The notes beneath the pieces are model-generated. The model did not search any database, was not told the origin of the DNA, and saw only the letters and a list, made by a program, of their open reading frames with translations. Source: an uncultured Burkholderiaceae bacterium (GTDB lineage: Bacteria > Pseudomonadota > Gammaproteobacteria > Burkholderiales > Burkholderiaceae). From it: 64,000 nt of DNA. The stretch spans positions 1 through 64,000 of the forward strand of contig CALMPB010000467.1 of NCBI GenBank assembly GCA_937871985.1. The letters run 5' to 3'. A program made the position numbers and the translations under genes. Below are positions 41,498 through 53,459 of this stretch, piece by piece. Each line of letters begins with the position of its first letter. Positions within the stretch are counted from its first letter, which is position 1.

Positions 41498-42520
41498 ATG
41501 ACATCTCCGGTCGATGACCTGATTTCTCAGGCAACAGAATTGTTTGCTCAAGCCACCGAAGCGGCCGCGCTTGAAAACGCCAAGGCCAAGTTTCTGGGCA
41601 AGCAGGGGGCCTTGACGGCCATGCTGAAGGGCCTGGCCCAGCTGGATCCAGAAACCAAGCGAACCGAAGGCGCACGCATCAATCAGGTCAAGCAGCAGAT
41701 CGAAAGCCTGTTGAACAACCGGCGCGCCGAACTGGCGCAGGCCGAGCTCGACAAGCGCCTGGCCTCCGAAACCATCGATGTCTCTCTGCCTGGAAGGGGG
41801 CGCCGCGCCGCGGGTATACACCCGGTCATCCAGACCTGGCAACGCGTCGAGGCCATCTTCCGCTCCATCGGGTTCGACGTGGCCGACGGCCCCGAAATCG
41901 AAAACGACTGGACCAATTTCACGGCGCTGAACAACCCCGAAAACCACCCCGCGCGTTCCATGCAGGACACCTTTTACGTCGACATGCAGGATGCGCAGGG
42001 CCTGCCGCTGTTGCTTCGCACGCATACCAGCCCCATGCAGGTGCGCTATGCGCGCATGAACAAGCCGCCCATCAAGGTCATCGCCCCGGGGCGCACGTAC
42101 CGCGTCGACAGCGACGCCACGCATTCGCCCATGTTCCATCAGGTGGAAGGGTTGTGGATCGCCGAAGACATCTCCTTCGCCGACCTCAAGGGTGTGTATA
42201 GCGATTTTCTCAAGGCGTTCTTTGAAACCGATGATCTGTCGGTGCGCTTTCGTCCGTCGTTTTTCCCCTTTACCGAGCCCTCGGCCGAAATCGACATGAT
42301 GTTCACGTCGGGGCCGAACCAGGGACGCTGGCTGGAAATCTCGGGTTCCGGACAGGTGCACCCGCAGGTGGTGCGCAATTACGGCCTCGATCCCGAGCGC
42401 TACATCGGGTTCGCGTTCGGCTCCGGGCTAGAGCGCCTGACCATGCTGCGTTACGGCGTCAACGACCTGCGCCAGTTCTTCGAGGGCGACTTGCGCTTTC
42501 TGCGCCAGTTCAATCGCTAG
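41498..42520 (+). CDS. pheS: phenylalanyl-tRNA synthetase alpha subunit
   Basis: 340 residues. An N-terminal coiled coil (about 1-90) leads to the class II core: [20 protein letters not shown] (motif 1 side), [16 protein letters not shown] (motif 2) and [20 protein letters not shown] (motif 3). It forms the alpha2-beta2 enzyme with PheT, encoded 62 bases downstream, and charges tRNA-Phe. Confidence 0.97.
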   Translation: MTSPVDDLISQATELFAQATEAAALENAKAKFLGKQGALTAMLKGLAQLDPETKRTEGARINQVKQQIESLLNNRRAELAQAELDKRLASETIDVSLPGRGRRAAGIHPVIQTWQRVEAIFRSIGFDVADGPEIENDWTNFTALNNPENHPARSMQDTFYVDMQDAQGLPLLLRTHTSPMQVRYARMNKPPIKVIAPGRTYRVDSDATHSPMFHQVEGLWIAEDISFADLKGVYSDFLKAFFETDDLSVRFRPSFFPFTEPSAEIDMMFTSGPNQGRWLEISGSGQVHPQVVRNYGLDPERYIGFAFGSGLERLTMLRYGVNDLRQFFEGDLRFLRQFNR

Positions 42521-42582
42521 GGCCTGTCAGCAGGCTCTAATCCATTCATCCGCGCCTTGCCGTCAAACGGATCCGACTTACC

Positions 42583-44994
42583 ATGCAATTTCCAGAATCC
42601 TGGCTACGTACTTTTGTCAATCCCGCCATCGATACCGACGAGCTGTCGCATCGCCTGACCATGGCGGGCCTGGAGGTCGAGGAGGCCGTACCGGCCGCCC
42701 CGCCTTTCAGCGGCGTCGTGGTCGCCCATATCGTCGAAATCGCTCCTCATCCCAATGCCGACAAGCTGCGGGTGTGCCAGGTGGACGATGGCTCGGGCGC
42801 CTTGCTGCAGATCGTCTGCGGCGCGCCCAATGCCGCGGCTGGCCTGAAGGTTCCGCTGGCGCGCATCGGCGCCAGGCTGCCCGGCGACATGAAGATCGGC
42901 AAGGCCAAGATGCGCGGCGTCGAGTCTTTCGGCATGCTGTGCTCGGCGCGGGAACTGGGGCTTTCCCAGGATCATGCCGGTTTGCTCGAGCTGGACGCCC
43001 AGGCCGAAGCCGGACAGTCGCTGCGCGATGCCCTGGGCCTGGACGATACGGTGTTTACGCTCAAGCTCACGCCCAATCGCGCCGATTGCCTTTCCATCCT
43101 GGGCGTGGCGCGCGAAGTGGCGGCCCTTACCGGCGCGCCGCTTACCCCGCCTTCCTTCGAGCCGGTGCCGGTTGCGCTGGGCGACCGCCTGGCCGTCGAG
43201 GTGCAGGCCCCCGATTTGTGCGGCCGTTTCGCCGGACGGGTGATACGCGGCGTCAATGCGCGCGCGGCCACGCCCTCCTGGATGAAATCGCGCCTGGAAA
43301 GGGCGGGGCAGCGCTCCATCTCGGCCCTGGTCGACATTTCCAACTACGTCATGCTGGAACTGGGGCGCCCCACCCACGTCTTCGACTTGAATCGCATCGA
43401 TGGCGGCCTGACGGTGCGCTGGGCCCGCGAAGGCGAAACCCTGGAACTGCTCAATGGCCAGACCGTGACGCTGGCGCCGGACGTCGGCGTCGTGGCGGCG
43501 GGCGCCGAGCCTGAAAGCATGGCGGGCATCATGGGCGGGGAGGCCAGCGCGGTCACGCTGGATACGACGGACATCTACCTGGAGGCGGCCTTCTGGTGGC
43601 CCGAAGCCATCATGGGCCGGACCCGGCGCTATAAATTCAGCACCGAGGCCAGCCACCGCTTCGAGCGCGGCGTGGACTTCGGCTCGATTCCCGATCACCT
43701 CGAGCGCATGACCCGCCTCATCATCGACATTTGCGGCGGCCAAGCCGGCCCGGTCGACGACCAGGTCGTCAACCTGCCCGAGCGCGCCCCGGTGGCCATG
43801 CGCCTGCAGCGCTGCCATCGCATTCTGGGGGTGCCGGTGGCGCAGGCCGAGGTCGAGCGCATCTTCACCAGCCTGAATCTTCCCTTTACCGTGCAGGACG
43901 GGGTGTTCAGCGTGACGCCGCCGTCGTACCGCTTCGACATCTTCATCGAAGAAGATCTCATCGAGGAAGTGGCGCGCGTCTACGGCTTCGAACGCATTCC
44001 CGACCTGCCGCCGCTTGCCAGGGCGCAGATGCGGCTGGAGCCCGAGACGTTGCGCGGGCCTCATGCCTTGCGCGCCGTCATGGCGGAGCTCGATTACCAG
44101 GAAGTCATCAACTTTTCCTTCGTCGAAGAGTCCTGGGAAAAAGACTACGCCGGCAACGACGATCCCATCCGCCTGCTGAATCCCATTGCCAGCCAATTGG
44201 CCGTCATGCGCTCCAGCCTGATCGGCGGCTTGCTGGCCAACGTTCGGCACAACGCCAATCACAAGCAAAGCCGGGTGCGGGTTTTCGAACTGGGCCGGGT
44301 GTTTGCGCGCGATGCGCAGGTGGTCGACTCCGACCTGGCCGTCGCCGGCGTCAGCCAGCCGCAGCGCCTTGCCGGCATTGCCTGGGGGCCGGCCCTGGAA
44401 GAGCAGTGGGGTGCGCCGACGCGCCCGGTCGACTTTTACGATGTAAAGATGGATGTCGAAACATTGCTGGGCGCGCAGGCCAGGCTCCTGGTGTGCGAAC
44501 CGGCCGCGCATCCCGCGCTGCATCCGGGCCGCAGCGCGCGCCTGGTGCTGGATGGCCGAGAGATCGGCTGGCTGGGCGAGCTGCATCCGCGCTGGGTCCA
44601 GCTGGCCGAGCTGGCCCATGCGCCGGTGGTGTTCGAGGTGGACGTCGCCACCATTTCCACGGCCGCCTTGCCGCGACCGGTCGAGCTGTCGCGCCAGCCG
44701 GTCGTGGCGCGCGACCTTGCCGTCTGGGCGGACGTTAAAGTTTCGTATCAGGATTTATTGGACACCCTTGCCCAAACCGTGGCGTCTAATGCTACTCTTA
44801 GCGTTGTCAAGGATATCCGGCTGTTCGACGTCTGGCGGGACAAATCCGAGAACGCCGTCGCTGAAAAAAGCATGGCCTTCCATTTCTGGCTGCAAGATCC
44901 CGAAGTCACGCTGGATGACGCCCGAGTCGAACAATGCATGAATCTTCTATTAGAAGCGCTGGTCAGCGCTCATGGGGTGCGCTTGCGCGCATAA
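42583..44994 (+). CDS. pheT: phenylalanyl-tRNA synthetase beta subunit
   Basis: 803 residues. Domains in order: MQFPESWLRTFVNPAIDTDEL, an EMAP-like tRNA-binding OB fold (about 40-150), B3/B4 editing domain (LTPNRADCLSILGVAREVAAL, HVFDLNRI), B5 (FTVQDGVFSVTPPSYRFDIFIEEDLIEE), the catalytic-like core and the C-terminal ferredoxin-like anticodon-binding domain (RQPVVARDLAVWADVKVSYQ). Followed by ihfA after 12 bases. Confidence 0.97.
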   Translation: MQFPESWLRTFVNPAIDTDELSHRLTMAGLEVEEAVPAAPPFSGVVVAHIVEIAPHPNADKLRVCQVDDGSGALLQIVCGAPNAAAGLKVPLARIGARLPGDMKIGKAKMRGVESFGMLCSARELGLSQDHAGLLELDAQAEAGQSLRDALGLDDTVFTLKLTPNRADCLSILGVAREVAALTGAPLTPPSFEPVPVALGDRLAVEVQAPDLCGRFAGRVIRGVNARAATPSWMKSRLERAGQRSISALVDISNYVMLELGRPTHVFDLNRIDGGLTVRWAREGETLELLNGQTVTLAPDVGVVAAGAEPESMAGIMGGEASAVTLDTTDIYLEAAFWWPEAIMGRTRRYKFSTEASHRFERGVDFGSIPDHLERMTRLIIDICGGQAGPVDDQVVNLPERAPVAMRLQRCHRILGVPVAQAEVERIFTSLNLPFTVQDGVFSVTPPSYRFDIFIEEDLIEEVARVYGFERIPDLPPLARAQMRLEPETLRGPHALRAVMAELDYQEVINFSFVEESWEKDYAGNDDPIRLLNPIASQLAVMRSSLIGGLLANVRHNANHKQSRVRVFELGRVFARDAQVVDSDLAVAGVSQPQRLAGIAWGPALEEQWGAPTRPVDFYDVKMDVETLLGAQARLLVCEPAAHPALHPGRSARLVLDGREIGWLGELHPRWVQLAELAHAPVVFEVDVATISTAALPRPVELSRQPVVARDLAVWADVKVSYQDLLDTLAQTVASNATLSVVKDIRLFDVWRDKSENAVAEKSMAFHFWLQDPEVTLDDARVEQCMNLLLEALVSAHGVRLRA

Positions 44995-45006
44995 GGAGTT
45001 AAAGCA

Positions 45007-45333
45007 ATGAATTCAGATCCACGTACCCTGACCAAGGCCGAACTGGCCGAGCTGCTGTTCGATCGCGTCGGCTTGAACAAGCGCGAAGCCAAGGACATCG
45101 TCGATACCTTTTTCGAAGAGATCCGCGATTCGCTGGCGCGCGGCGTCGAAGTCAAGCTTTCGGGCTTCGGCAACTTCCAGGTGCGCGACAAGCCGCCCCG
45201 TCCCGGGCGCAACCCCAAGACCGGCGAAGTCATCCCCATCGAGGCGCGCCGGGTCGTCACCTTCCATGCAAGCCAGAAGCTCAAGGGCGTGGTCGAGCCG
45301 TCGGCCCAGGCCGGCGCCGCGCCGGCGGAATAA
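45007..45333 (+). CDS. ihfA: integration host factor alpha subunit
   Basis: 108 residues: [24 protein letters not shown] and the HU/IHF signature [22 protein letters not shown], with the DNA-intercalating Pro in RPGRNPKTG. It bends DNA as a dimer with IhfB, for example at sigma-54 promoters such as that of glnK-amtB in this window. SD AAGGAG. The order pheT-ihfA-merR is the standard one. Confidence 0.96.
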   Translation: MNSDPRTLTKAELAELLFDRVGLNKREAKDIVDTFFEEIRDSLARGVEVKLSGFGNFQVRDKPPRPGRNPKTGEVIPIEARRVVTFHASQKLKGVVEPSAQAGAAPAE

Positions 45334-45419
45334 GCCGCCTCTGGCGGGCGAGCCCGATGCGGCGCGCCCTTCGTCCCGTTTCCGAATCGTTTTTCAATCG
45401 GTATAGATAGAATCTGCAC

Positions 45420-45836
45420 ATGAGCCAGTCCGATACCCCTGTTGTTTTGCCGCCCATCCCGGCCAAGCGCTACTTCACCATAGGCGAAGTCAGCGATCTG
45501 TGCTGCGTCAAGCCTCATGTGCTGCGCTACTGGGAGCAGGAATTCACGCAGCTTAAGCCGGTCAAGCGCCGGGGAAATCGCCGCTATTACCAGCACCACG
45601 AAGTGCTGCTGATACGCCGCATACGCGATCTTCTGTACGAACAGGGCTTCACCATCAGCGGCGCGCGCAACCGGTTGGGCGATACGCGCGAAGCGCCTCC
45701 GCACGATCAGGATGCCGCCGTGCGCCTGAGCGGGCAGGAATTCCAGGTATTGCGGGCCGATCTTGTTGCGGCGCGCGAAGCGCTGGCCCAGGCTCTGGGC
45801 GAAAACGGCGCCCAATCGTCAATCACCGGCCAATAA
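45420..45836 (+). CDS. MerR family transcriptional regulator
   Basis: 138 residues with an N-terminal MerR HTH: RYFTIGEVSDLCCVKPHVLRYWEQEFTQL, wing RRGNRRYYQHHEVLLIRRIRDLLYEQGFTISGA. The C-terminal 50 residues lack metal-binding cysteines and carry a helix. It is the MerR-like gene generally found after ihfA in proteobacteria; targets are not known. It is 86 bases after ihfA. Confidence 0.88.
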   Translation: MSQSDTPVVLPPIPAKRYFTIGEVSDLCCVKPHVLRYWEQEFTQLKPVKRRGNRRYYQHHEVLLIRRIRDLLYEQGFTISGARNRLGDTREAPPHDQDAAVRLSGQEFQVLRADLVAAREALAQALGENGAQSSITGQ

Positions 45837-45880
45837 ATAGCCGGCCATAAGCCGCGCGTTGGCGGCGCGATCAACGCATG

Positions 45881-45914
45881 CAACGGCAGCCCTGTGCAGA
45901 CGGGGCTGCCGTTG
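45881..45914 (+). terminator. terminator after the pheST-ihfA-merR operon
   Basis: Perfect 12-bp stem CAACGGCAGCCC / GGGCTGCCGTTG with a 10-nt loop, followed by ATTCTT. It lies 44 bases after the merR stop. Confidence 0.75.
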
Positions 45915-46005
45915 ATTCTTGAGGCGTCAGCGCTCAACGGCTCGCCAAGCGACGGATCCGGCCAGGCGATTGCCGGGCCACCATCCCGGCATGGCGCCCC
46001 GCCGT

Positions 46006-46941
46006 TCAGCTCAAGGCGACAAGGCGGCCGATGAACAGAATCGGGCCTTTGGGTTCGTGGGGCGCCGCTGCGCCGCGCGGCTCCAGGGTGATTTCAAAAA
46101 TCTGCCCGGTGGGTATGTTTCCGGCGGCTTGCGCCGGCAATACCAGCGGCGAGTTGGGACTCAACTCGGCCAGCAACCGAGGGGTTTCCGTGTCGCCGTG
46201 CACCCATAGGTATACGGCGGCGTCCTGGGCAATCTCTATTTTGACCTTGGGGGTCAGCATCAGGTCGCCCGATACATCGAACGTCACGATCCAGCCTGGC
46301 GTGGATGTTTGGCCCGGCGCCTGCAAAATGGCGGCGCGGGTTGGCGGGGCCGTGGCCGCCGCCGGGGCGGACGCGGCAGCCGGCTTGGCGGTATCGCCGG
46401 AGGCGACCGAGGGTGCGGACTGCCCGGCGGACGCATTTTGCGCTTTGGGCTGCAAGGCGGCGGCGATCAGCCCAAGCGCCAGCACCAGCGTTGCGCCGCG
46501 CCACAGCCAAAGGCTGGACCAGAAGCTTCGTCCGGGTTTCGGCTGGCCCGGCCGGCGCTCGGAGGCCTGTGCCGTTCGGGCTCTGCCGGCCGGCGGGCCG
46601 GATTTTGCGGGTTGCCGTGCCGGGGTTTGCGGTGCGTCCGGTTTTACCGTGGTTTCCGCGGGCGTCGACGCCGCGGGCATGGGGGGCATGGCGCTGGGGC
46701 GCAGCGGTACCGTGGTGTCGTGCCCCAATGCGGTCTGTATTTGCAGTAGCAGCTCGGGCGATGGTGTTTCGGCGGGAAGCTCGTCCACCAGGGCCAGGAA
46801 GCGGTTTTCCCACTCCAGGGCGCTGGCCACGGCGTCGTAGTCGACGCCGAGCAGGGCGTGGGCCTGCGCGGTTTCCTGCAGGTTCAGCAAGCCAAGCGCG
46901 TATTCGGCGGTCAGAAAGGGTTGGGCGGTATTCCTGCTCAT
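46006..46941 (-). CDS. anti-sigma factor (RskA/anti-sigma-K type)
   Basis: 311 residues: an N-terminal zinc-less anti-sigma domain (FLTAEYALGLLNLQETAQAHALL), a Pro/Ala-rich linker, one membrane helix (LWLWRGATLVLALGLIAAAL, about 153-172), a second Ala/Pro stretch and a C-terminal RskA-like periplasmic domain (GWIVTFDVSGDLMLTPKVKI ... PKGPILFIGRLVALS). The start at 46941 overlaps the sigma gene stop by four bases, so the two are coupled. It should hold the sigma factor at the membrane until an envelope signal. Confidence 0.82.
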   Translation of the reverse strand: MSRNTAQPFLTAEYALGLLNLQETAQAHALLGVDYDAVASALEWENRFLALVDELPAETPSPELLLQIQTALGHDTTVPLRPSAMPPMPAASTPAETTVKPDAPQTPARQPAKSGPPAGRARTAQASERRPGQPKPGRSFWSSLWLWRGATLVLALGLIAAALQPKAQNASAGQSAPSVASGDTAKPAAASAPAAATAPPTRAAILQAPGQTSTPGWIVTFDVSGDLMLTPKVKIEIAQDAAVYLWVHGDTETPRLLAELSPNSPLVLPAQAAGNIPTGQIFEITLEPRGAAAPHEPKGPILFIGRLVALS

Positions 46942-47465
46942 GCCTGCTCCGCCTCCTGGATGGCCGCCAAGGCGGTATGCACGTGGGACCTCACTTGTTC
47001 TTGCGGCATGTGCATGAGCGCGCCGATTTGCTCGTAGTTCAGGCCGCCGTAATAGGCCATGAGGACGGGCAGGCGCTGGGCCTGCTCGAGGCCGTTCAAG
47101 GTGCGCACCAGTGGCGCGGAGTCGGCGGTGTTGGACAGAACCGGCAGCCTGGCCTGCCAGCCGGCCTTGGCGGCGGGCACGATGCGTCCCGACTGGCGCA
47201 AACGGTTCATGATGCGATAGCGCATAATGCTGTAAATCCATGCCCGGGCTGTGCCGGCTTGCGGGTCGTAACTGGCCGCGTTTTTCCAGATCAGCACGAA
47301 GGTATCGCGCACCACCGCCTCGGCGGCGCTGCCGTCGGCCAGCATTCGCGTCGCCAGAGCCAGCATTTGCGGCGTTTCCCGATGGTATAAATCGCGAAGC
47401 GCCGCCTGGTTGCCTCGGGCGCAGGCGGTCAAAGCAGCTTCGTAGTCGAAGTTTGGGGCAAGCAT
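46938..47465 (-). CDS. ECF-type RNA polymerase sigma factor
   Basis: 175 residues. Region 2 reads LRDLYHRETPQMLALATRML ... AEAVVRDTFVLIWKNAASYD ... ARAWIYSIMRYRIMNRLR; region 4 is LPVLMAYYGGLNYEQIGALMHMPQEQVRSHVHTAL. This is the ECF pattern partnered by RskA-like anti-sigmas. It would direct RNA polymerase to a small stress regulon, likely including its own promoter. Divergent from the Atm1-like exporter. Confidence 0.92.
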   Translation of the reverse strand: MLAPNFDYEAALTACARGNQAALRDLYHRETPQMLALATRMLADGSAAEAVVRDTFVLIWKNAASYDPQAGTARAWIYSIMRYRIMNRLRQSGRIVPAAKAGWQARLPVLSNTADSAPLVRTLNGLEQAQRLPVLMAYYGGLNYEQIGALMHMPQEQVRSHVHTALAAIQEAEQA

Positions 47466-47560
47466 CGAATCTCCATTTTTCTTGGGGGAGCGCGCTTATT
47501 GTATTAGGTACTCCATGAACGCCGGCTTTAAAAGCCGCCTTTTTTTGATTGATCGAACGC

Positions 47561-49348
47561 ATGAAATTCCGCCACGCCGGCCCGGCGCCGAAAAACCGCA
47601 ACGATATCCAGACCCTCAAATCGCTGCTTCCGTATATCTGGCAGTTCAAGGAACGCGTGTTGCTGGCCCTGGGCTGTCTGATCGCGGCCAAGGTCGCGAG
47701 CGTCTGGCTGCCGCTGTTTCTCAAGAAAATCGTCGATCAGCTCAGTTTGCAGCAAACTTTGCTCGTGCTGCCGGTGGCCGCCTTGCTGGGGTACGGGCTT
47801 GCGCGGTTGTCCAGCAGTGTGTTCGGCGAGCTGCGCGATGCCTTGTTCGCGCGCGTGACCCAGGGTTCCATCCGGCGCATCGCCACAGGCCTTTTCCAGC
47901 ATCTGTTCGCGTTGTCGATGAGTTTTCATTTGAAGCGGCAGACCGGAGGGCTGAGCCGCGATATCGAGCGCGGCACGAAGGGCATCGGCTTTCTGCTGAA
48001 TTTCACGGTATTCAATATTTTGCCGACCTTGATCGAGATCGGGATGGTGTCGGCGGTGCTGCTGTGGCGCTACGACTATATGTTCGCCGTCGTGACGCTG
48101 GGCACGATTCTCGGCTACGTGCTCTTTACCTTGCTGGTCACCGAGAAGCGCATGGTTTATCGGCGCAGCATGAACGACCTCGACAGCAAGGCCAACAGCA
48201 AGGCCATCGACGCCTTGCTGAACTACGAAACGGTCAAGTATTTCGGCAATGAAAAATACGAAATAGACCGCTACGACGGGAATCTGCGGCGCTGGGTGGA
48301 TTCCGCGGTCAAGAACCAGGTGTCGCTGAACCTGCTCAATATCGGGCAGGGCGCCATCATCACGCTGGGCGTCACGGCCTTGCTGTGGCTGTCGGCGTCG
48401 GGAGTGGTCGCGCACACCATGACGGTGGGCGACGTGGTGCTGGTGTCGGCCTATCTGACCCAGCTTTACGCGCCCCTGAACTTCCTGGGTTTCGTCTATC
48501 GGGAAATCAAGCATGCGCTGGCCGATATGGAACGCATGTTCGGCCTGCTGCAGGAAAGCGAAGAGGTCGCCGACAAGCCCGGCGCCCCGGCGTTGGAAGC
48601 AGACCGGGCCGAGATCCGCTTCGAGCACGTCGAGTTCGGCTACGAAGCGAACCGGCAGATATTGTTCGATGTGAGCTTTACGATTCCCGCCGGCCGGACA
48701 CTGGCCGTGGTGGGGGCATCGGGAGCCGGCAAGTCCACCTTGTCGCGCCTGTTGTTCCGGTTCTACGACGTCGACAAGGGCGCCATACTCATCAACGGCA
48801 TCGACGTGCGCGACGTCAGCCAGGAAAGCCTGCGCAGGCACATCGGCATCGTCCCGCAGGACACCGTGCTTTTCAACGACAGTATTCTGTACAATATCGC
48901 CTACGGAAATCCAGCGGCCTCGCAGGCGGACATCGTGCAGGCCGCCAAAGCCGCCCGCATCCATGATTTTGTCATGAGCCTGCCCGGCGGTTACGAAACA
49001 CCGGTCGGCGAGCGCGGCCTGAAGCTTTCGGGCGGTGAAAAGCAGCGCGTGGCCATCGCCCGCACACTGCTTAAAAACCCGCCCATCCTGATTTTCGACG
49101 AGGCCACCAGCGCGCTGGATACCCGCACCGAACGGGCTATCCAGGACGAGCTGACGCAAATTGCGCGCAATCGCACAACGCTGATCATCGCGCACCGGCT
49201 GTCGACCATCATCGATGCCGACGAGATCGTCGTGCTGGATCACGGCCGCGTGGTGGAGCAGGGCTCGCATCGCGAACTGCTGCTGTTGGGCGGTCGCTAC
49301 GCCCAGATGTGGATGATGCAGCAGGCCGGCCAGGACGAACCGGAATGA
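47561..49348 (+). CDS. Atm1/HMT1-type ABC exporter (fused permease-ATPase)
   Basis: 595 residues: six-helix ABC transporter domain (about 20-320) then ATPase with Walker A VVGASGAGKSTL, Q-loop IVPQDTVLFNDSI, signature LKLSGGEKQRVAIARTLL, Walker B ILIFDEATSALD and H-loop IIAHRLST. The TM part has the Atm1-type GLSRDIERGTKGIGFLLNF and YFGNEKYEIDRYD stretches. Homologues export glutathione- or sulfur-linked compounds for Fe-S or heavy-metal homeostasis, which fits its place directly before the suf operon. ATG 47561 taken; a TTG four codons earlier is possible. Confidence 0.92.
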   Translation: MKFRHAGPAPKNRNDIQTLKSLLPYIWQFKERVLLALGCLIAAKVASVWLPLFLKKIVDQLSLQQTLLVLPVAALLGYGLARLSSSVFGELRDALFARVTQGSIRRIATGLFQHLFALSMSFHLKRQTGGLSRDIERGTKGIGFLLNFTVFNILPTLIEIGMVSAVLLWRYDYMFAVVTLGTILGYVLFTLLVTEKRMVYRRSMNDLDSKANSKAIDALLNYETVKYFGNEKYEIDRYDGNLRRWVDSAVKNQVSLNLLNIGQGAIITLGVTALLWLSASGVVAHTMTVGDVVLVSAYLTQLYAPLNFLGFVYREIKHALADMERMFGLLQESEEVADKPGAPALEADRAEIRFEHVEFGYEANRQILFDVSFTIPAGRTLAVVGASGAGKSTLSRLLFRFYDVDKGAILINGIDVRDVSQESLRRHIGIVPQDTVLFNDSILYNIAYGNPAASQADIVQAAKAARIHDFVMSLPGGYETPVGERGLKLSGGEKQRVAIARTLLKNPPILIFDEATSALDTRTERAIQDELTQIARNRTTLIIAHRLSTIIDADEIVVLDHGRVVEQGSHRELLLLGGRYAQMWMMQQAGQDEPE

Positions 49349-49368
49349 CGCGGGCTTCCGAAGGCCGT

Positions 49369-49398
49369 TTGACACATACAGTACTAAAACGGTACTAT
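49369..49398 (+). promoter_or_regulatory. suf operon promoter with embedded operator
   Basis: -35 TTGACA (49369-49374, perfect) and -10 TACTAT (49393-49398), spaced 18 bases apart. Between them is an inverted repeat, AGTAC-TAAAACG-GTACT (49380-49396). A repressor bound there would block RNA polymerase; the adjacent Rrf2 protein is the obvious candidate. Confidence 0.7.
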
Positions 49399-49918
49399 AT
49401 GGTTAATTCGCTGAATACCTGAAACATCCGGTTCGGCGGCTTTCAATTCCACACCCAATACTTACCGGTCACACAATCCGCCATGTTGCGCGTCAGCAAA
49501 ATCATCGACTACGGCACGCTGGTTCTTACCCATATGGCCAGCCATCCGCAGCGCTATTTCAGCGCGTCCGATTTGGCCGAGACCCTGGGAATCGGCCAAC
49601 CTACCGTCAGCAAGGTGCTCAAGGCACTGGGGCGCCGCGATCTCGTGCACAGCATGCGCGGCGCGCGCGGCGGTTATGCGCTCAGCCGGCCCGCAACGCA
49701 AATCACCATTGCCCAGGTCGTCGATGCGCTGGACGAGCAGCCCTTCGGGCTGACCGAGTGCAGCGCCACGCCCGGCGTCTGTGGCTACGAATCCGATTGC
49801 CGAATCCGCTCCAATTGGTTGCGCATCAACAATATCGTACGACGCACTCTTGAAGACATAAGCATCGCCGACATGGCGCAGTCCGCACATATGCATTTTG
49901 AACTAGAGGTTTTACCGC

Positions 49919-51367
<1,449 letters not shown>

Positions 51368-51381
51368 TAAAGAGGTTATTC

Positions 51382-52152
51382 ATGCTTGAAATTCGCGATT
51401 TACACGCTTCCATCAATAACAAACCCATTCTGCGCGGCCTGACACTGTCGATCAAGCCGGGCGAGGTGCATGCCATCATGGGGCCCAACGGCGCGGGCAA
51501 AAGCACGCTGTCGCAGGTATTGGCCGGCCGCGACAACTACCACGTGGAAAGCGGATCCGTCACCTGGCAAGGGCAGGACTTGCTGGCCATGTCGGTCGAA
51601 GAGCGCGCGCGTTCGGGCCTGTTCCTGGCTTTCCAGTATCCCATCGAAATCCCGGGTGTTTCCAATGCCTATTTCCTCAAGGCGGCGGTCAATGCGGTGC
51701 GCCGCCACCAGGGCCTGCCCGAGCTGGACGCCATGGATTTCCTGACCCGCGTCAAAAGCGAAATGAAAACGGTGGGCATGAAGGAAGAGTTCTTGTACCG
51801 TTCGGTCAACGAGGGTTTTTCCGGCGGCGAGAAAAAGCGCAACGAAGTCCTGCAAATGGCTTTGCTGGAACCGCGCCTGGCCATTCTGGACGAAACCGAT
51901 TCGGGCCTGGACATCGACGCTCTGCGTGTCGTGGCCGATGGCGTGAACCGCCTGCGCTCGCCCGAGCGCTCCCTCATCGTCATCACGCACTATCAACGTC
52001 TGCTGGACTACATCGTGCCCGATTACGTGCATGTGCTTTCGGGCGGCCGCATCGTCCGTTCCGGCGGCAGCGAGCTGGCGCTCGAGCTCGAAGAGCGGGG
52101 CTACGGTTGGCTGGGCGAGGGCGCCAAGCCGGGCAAGGGGGCCGCCGCATGA
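51382..52152 (+). CDS. sufC: SUF system ATPase SufC
   Basis: 256 residues. ABC ATPase with Walker [11 protein letters not shown], signature [16 protein letters not shown], Walker [13 protein letters not shown] and [11 protein letters not shown]; the SufC-specific [15 protein letters not shown] is present. It powers SufBCD. SD AGAGG. Its stop overlaps the sufD start (ATGA). Confidence 0.97.
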   Translation: MLEIRDLHASINNKPILRGLTLSIKPGEVHAIMGPNGAGKSTLSQVLAGRDNYHVESGSVTWQGQDLLAMSVEERARSGLFLAFQYPIEIPGVSNAYFLKAAVNAVRRHQGLPELDAMDFLTRVKSEMKTVGMKEEFLYRSVNEGFSGGEKKRNEVLQMALLEPRLAILDETDSGLDIDALRVVADGVNRLRSPERSLIVITHYQRLLDYIVPDYVHVLSGGRIVRSGGSELALELEERGYGWLGEGAKPGKGAAA

Positions 52153-53459
52153 GCGCCCTGGAATCTCTCTCCGCCGGCTTCAAGGCGGGTTCGGGCGCTT
52201 TGGCCGGCGCCAGTGCGCCTTGGCTGGCCGCCTTGCGGCAGCGCGCCTTCGACCGCTTCCAGCAAGAAGGCTGGCCCGTCGCCAAACAGGAGAACTGGCA
52301 TCACACCTCTTTGGCCACTCTGGATCAACAAAGCTTTGCGCTGCAAAGCGAGGCTCGCGTAGCCGCCGAAAAAATCCAGGCGCTGCGCGACGGCGAAGCC
52401 GGGCACTGGCTGGTGTTCGTCGACGGCCGCTACACACCGCAATTGTCCGAGGTGGGGGCTTTGCCCGCGGGCGTGCAAATCCAGGCGGTATCCCAGGTGC
52501 TGCGCGACCATCCCGAGCAGCTTGAAGCGTATTTCGGCAGCGAAGCCGATGGCGCCAGCACGGCGGCGCTCAACCTGGCCCTGGCGGACGACGGAATTTG
52601 CATCCGTGTGGCGCGCGGCGAACACGTCGAACTGCCCATCCATGCGGTATTCGTTTCCGCCTCCATGCAGGCCGCCAGCTTTTCGCGCAATATCGTCGTA
52701 CTGGAAGGCGGCGCGCAAGCTACGCTGATCGAGCACTACGTGGGCGAAAACGCAGGGGTTTCATTAAGCAGCACCGTCCTGCGGGCGGTTCTGGCCGCCG
52801 ATGCGCGCCTGGTGCATCTCAAGCTGCAGCAGGAAGACGAGCAGGCCTTCCATCTGGGCGAAAGCGATATCGCGCAGGAGCGGGGTTCGAACTACATCTC
52901 GCATTCCATGTCGTTCGGCGCCCGCCTGGCCCGCAACGATATTGTCACGCACTTCAACGGCGAACACTGCGAAACGCTGCTCAACGGCTTGTATTATGTC
53001 GACGGCAAGCGCCATGTCGACCACCATACCTGGATCGATCACGCCAAGCCCTACGGCACCAGCCGCGAATACTACCGGGGTATTCTGGCCGATACCGCCC
53101 GCGGCGTGTTCGCCGGGCGCATCCTGGTTGCTCCGGGCTCCGACGGCACCGATGCCGTCCAGCGCACCGACAGCCTGCTGTTGTCGCGGATGGCTCGCGC
53201 CGACGCCCGTCCCGAACTCGAAATCTACGCCGATGACGTCAAGTGCGCGCATGGCGCCACCGTCGGGCAAATCGACGAAACCAGCCTGTTCTACCTGCGT
53301 TCGCGCGGCCTCGACGCCGAGCATGCGCGCAGCATTCTCATCTACGCCTTTGCGGCCCAGGCCATCGAGCGCATCGCCGACGAATCGCTGCGCCGCCGGG
53401 TGACGCGCGCGGTCAGGGGCTTGCTGCCCGGCAAAGAGCTCCTGGGAGGCATGGCATGA
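52149..53459 (+). CDS. sufD: Fe-S cluster assembly protein SufD
   Basis: 436 residues. The C-terminal SufB/D beta-helix domain is clear: [40 protein letters not shown] (including conserved His) and [24 protein letters not shown]. It partners SufB and SufC. The start [11 protein letters not shown] overlaps sufC; its stop overlaps sufS, so the operon is tightly coupled. Confidence 0.96.
   Translation: MSALESLSAGFKAGSGALAGASAPWLAALRQRAFDRFQQEGWPVAKQENWHHTSLATLDQQSFALQSEARVAAEKIQALRDGEAGHWLVFVDGRYTPQLSEVGALPAGVQIQAVSQVLRDHPEQLEAYFGSEADGASTAALNLALADDGICIRVARGEHVELPIHAVFVSASMQAASFSRNIVVLEGGAQATLIEHYVGENAGVSLSSTVLRAVLAADARLVHLKLQQEDEQAFHLGESDIAQERGSNYISHSMSFGARLARNDIVTHFNGEHCETLLNGLYYVDGKRHVDHHTWIDHAKPYGTSREYYRGILADTARGVFAGRILVAPGSDGTDAVQRTDSLLLSRMARADARPELEIYADDVKCAHGATVGQIDETSLFYLRSRGLDAEHARSILIYAFAAQAIERIADESLRRRVTRAVRGLLPGKELLGGMA

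Noticed and set aside
41422..41517. Phe leader peptide for pheST attenuation
   Set aside because: Few Phe codons, no clear SD, and the frame runs into pheS; only the hairpin was kept, at low confidence.
47521..47548. Intrinsic terminator just before the Atm1-like gene (CGGCT-TTAAA-AGCCG then T's)
   Set aside because: The stem is only 5 bp, and it lies between divergent genes where no transcript is expected to end.
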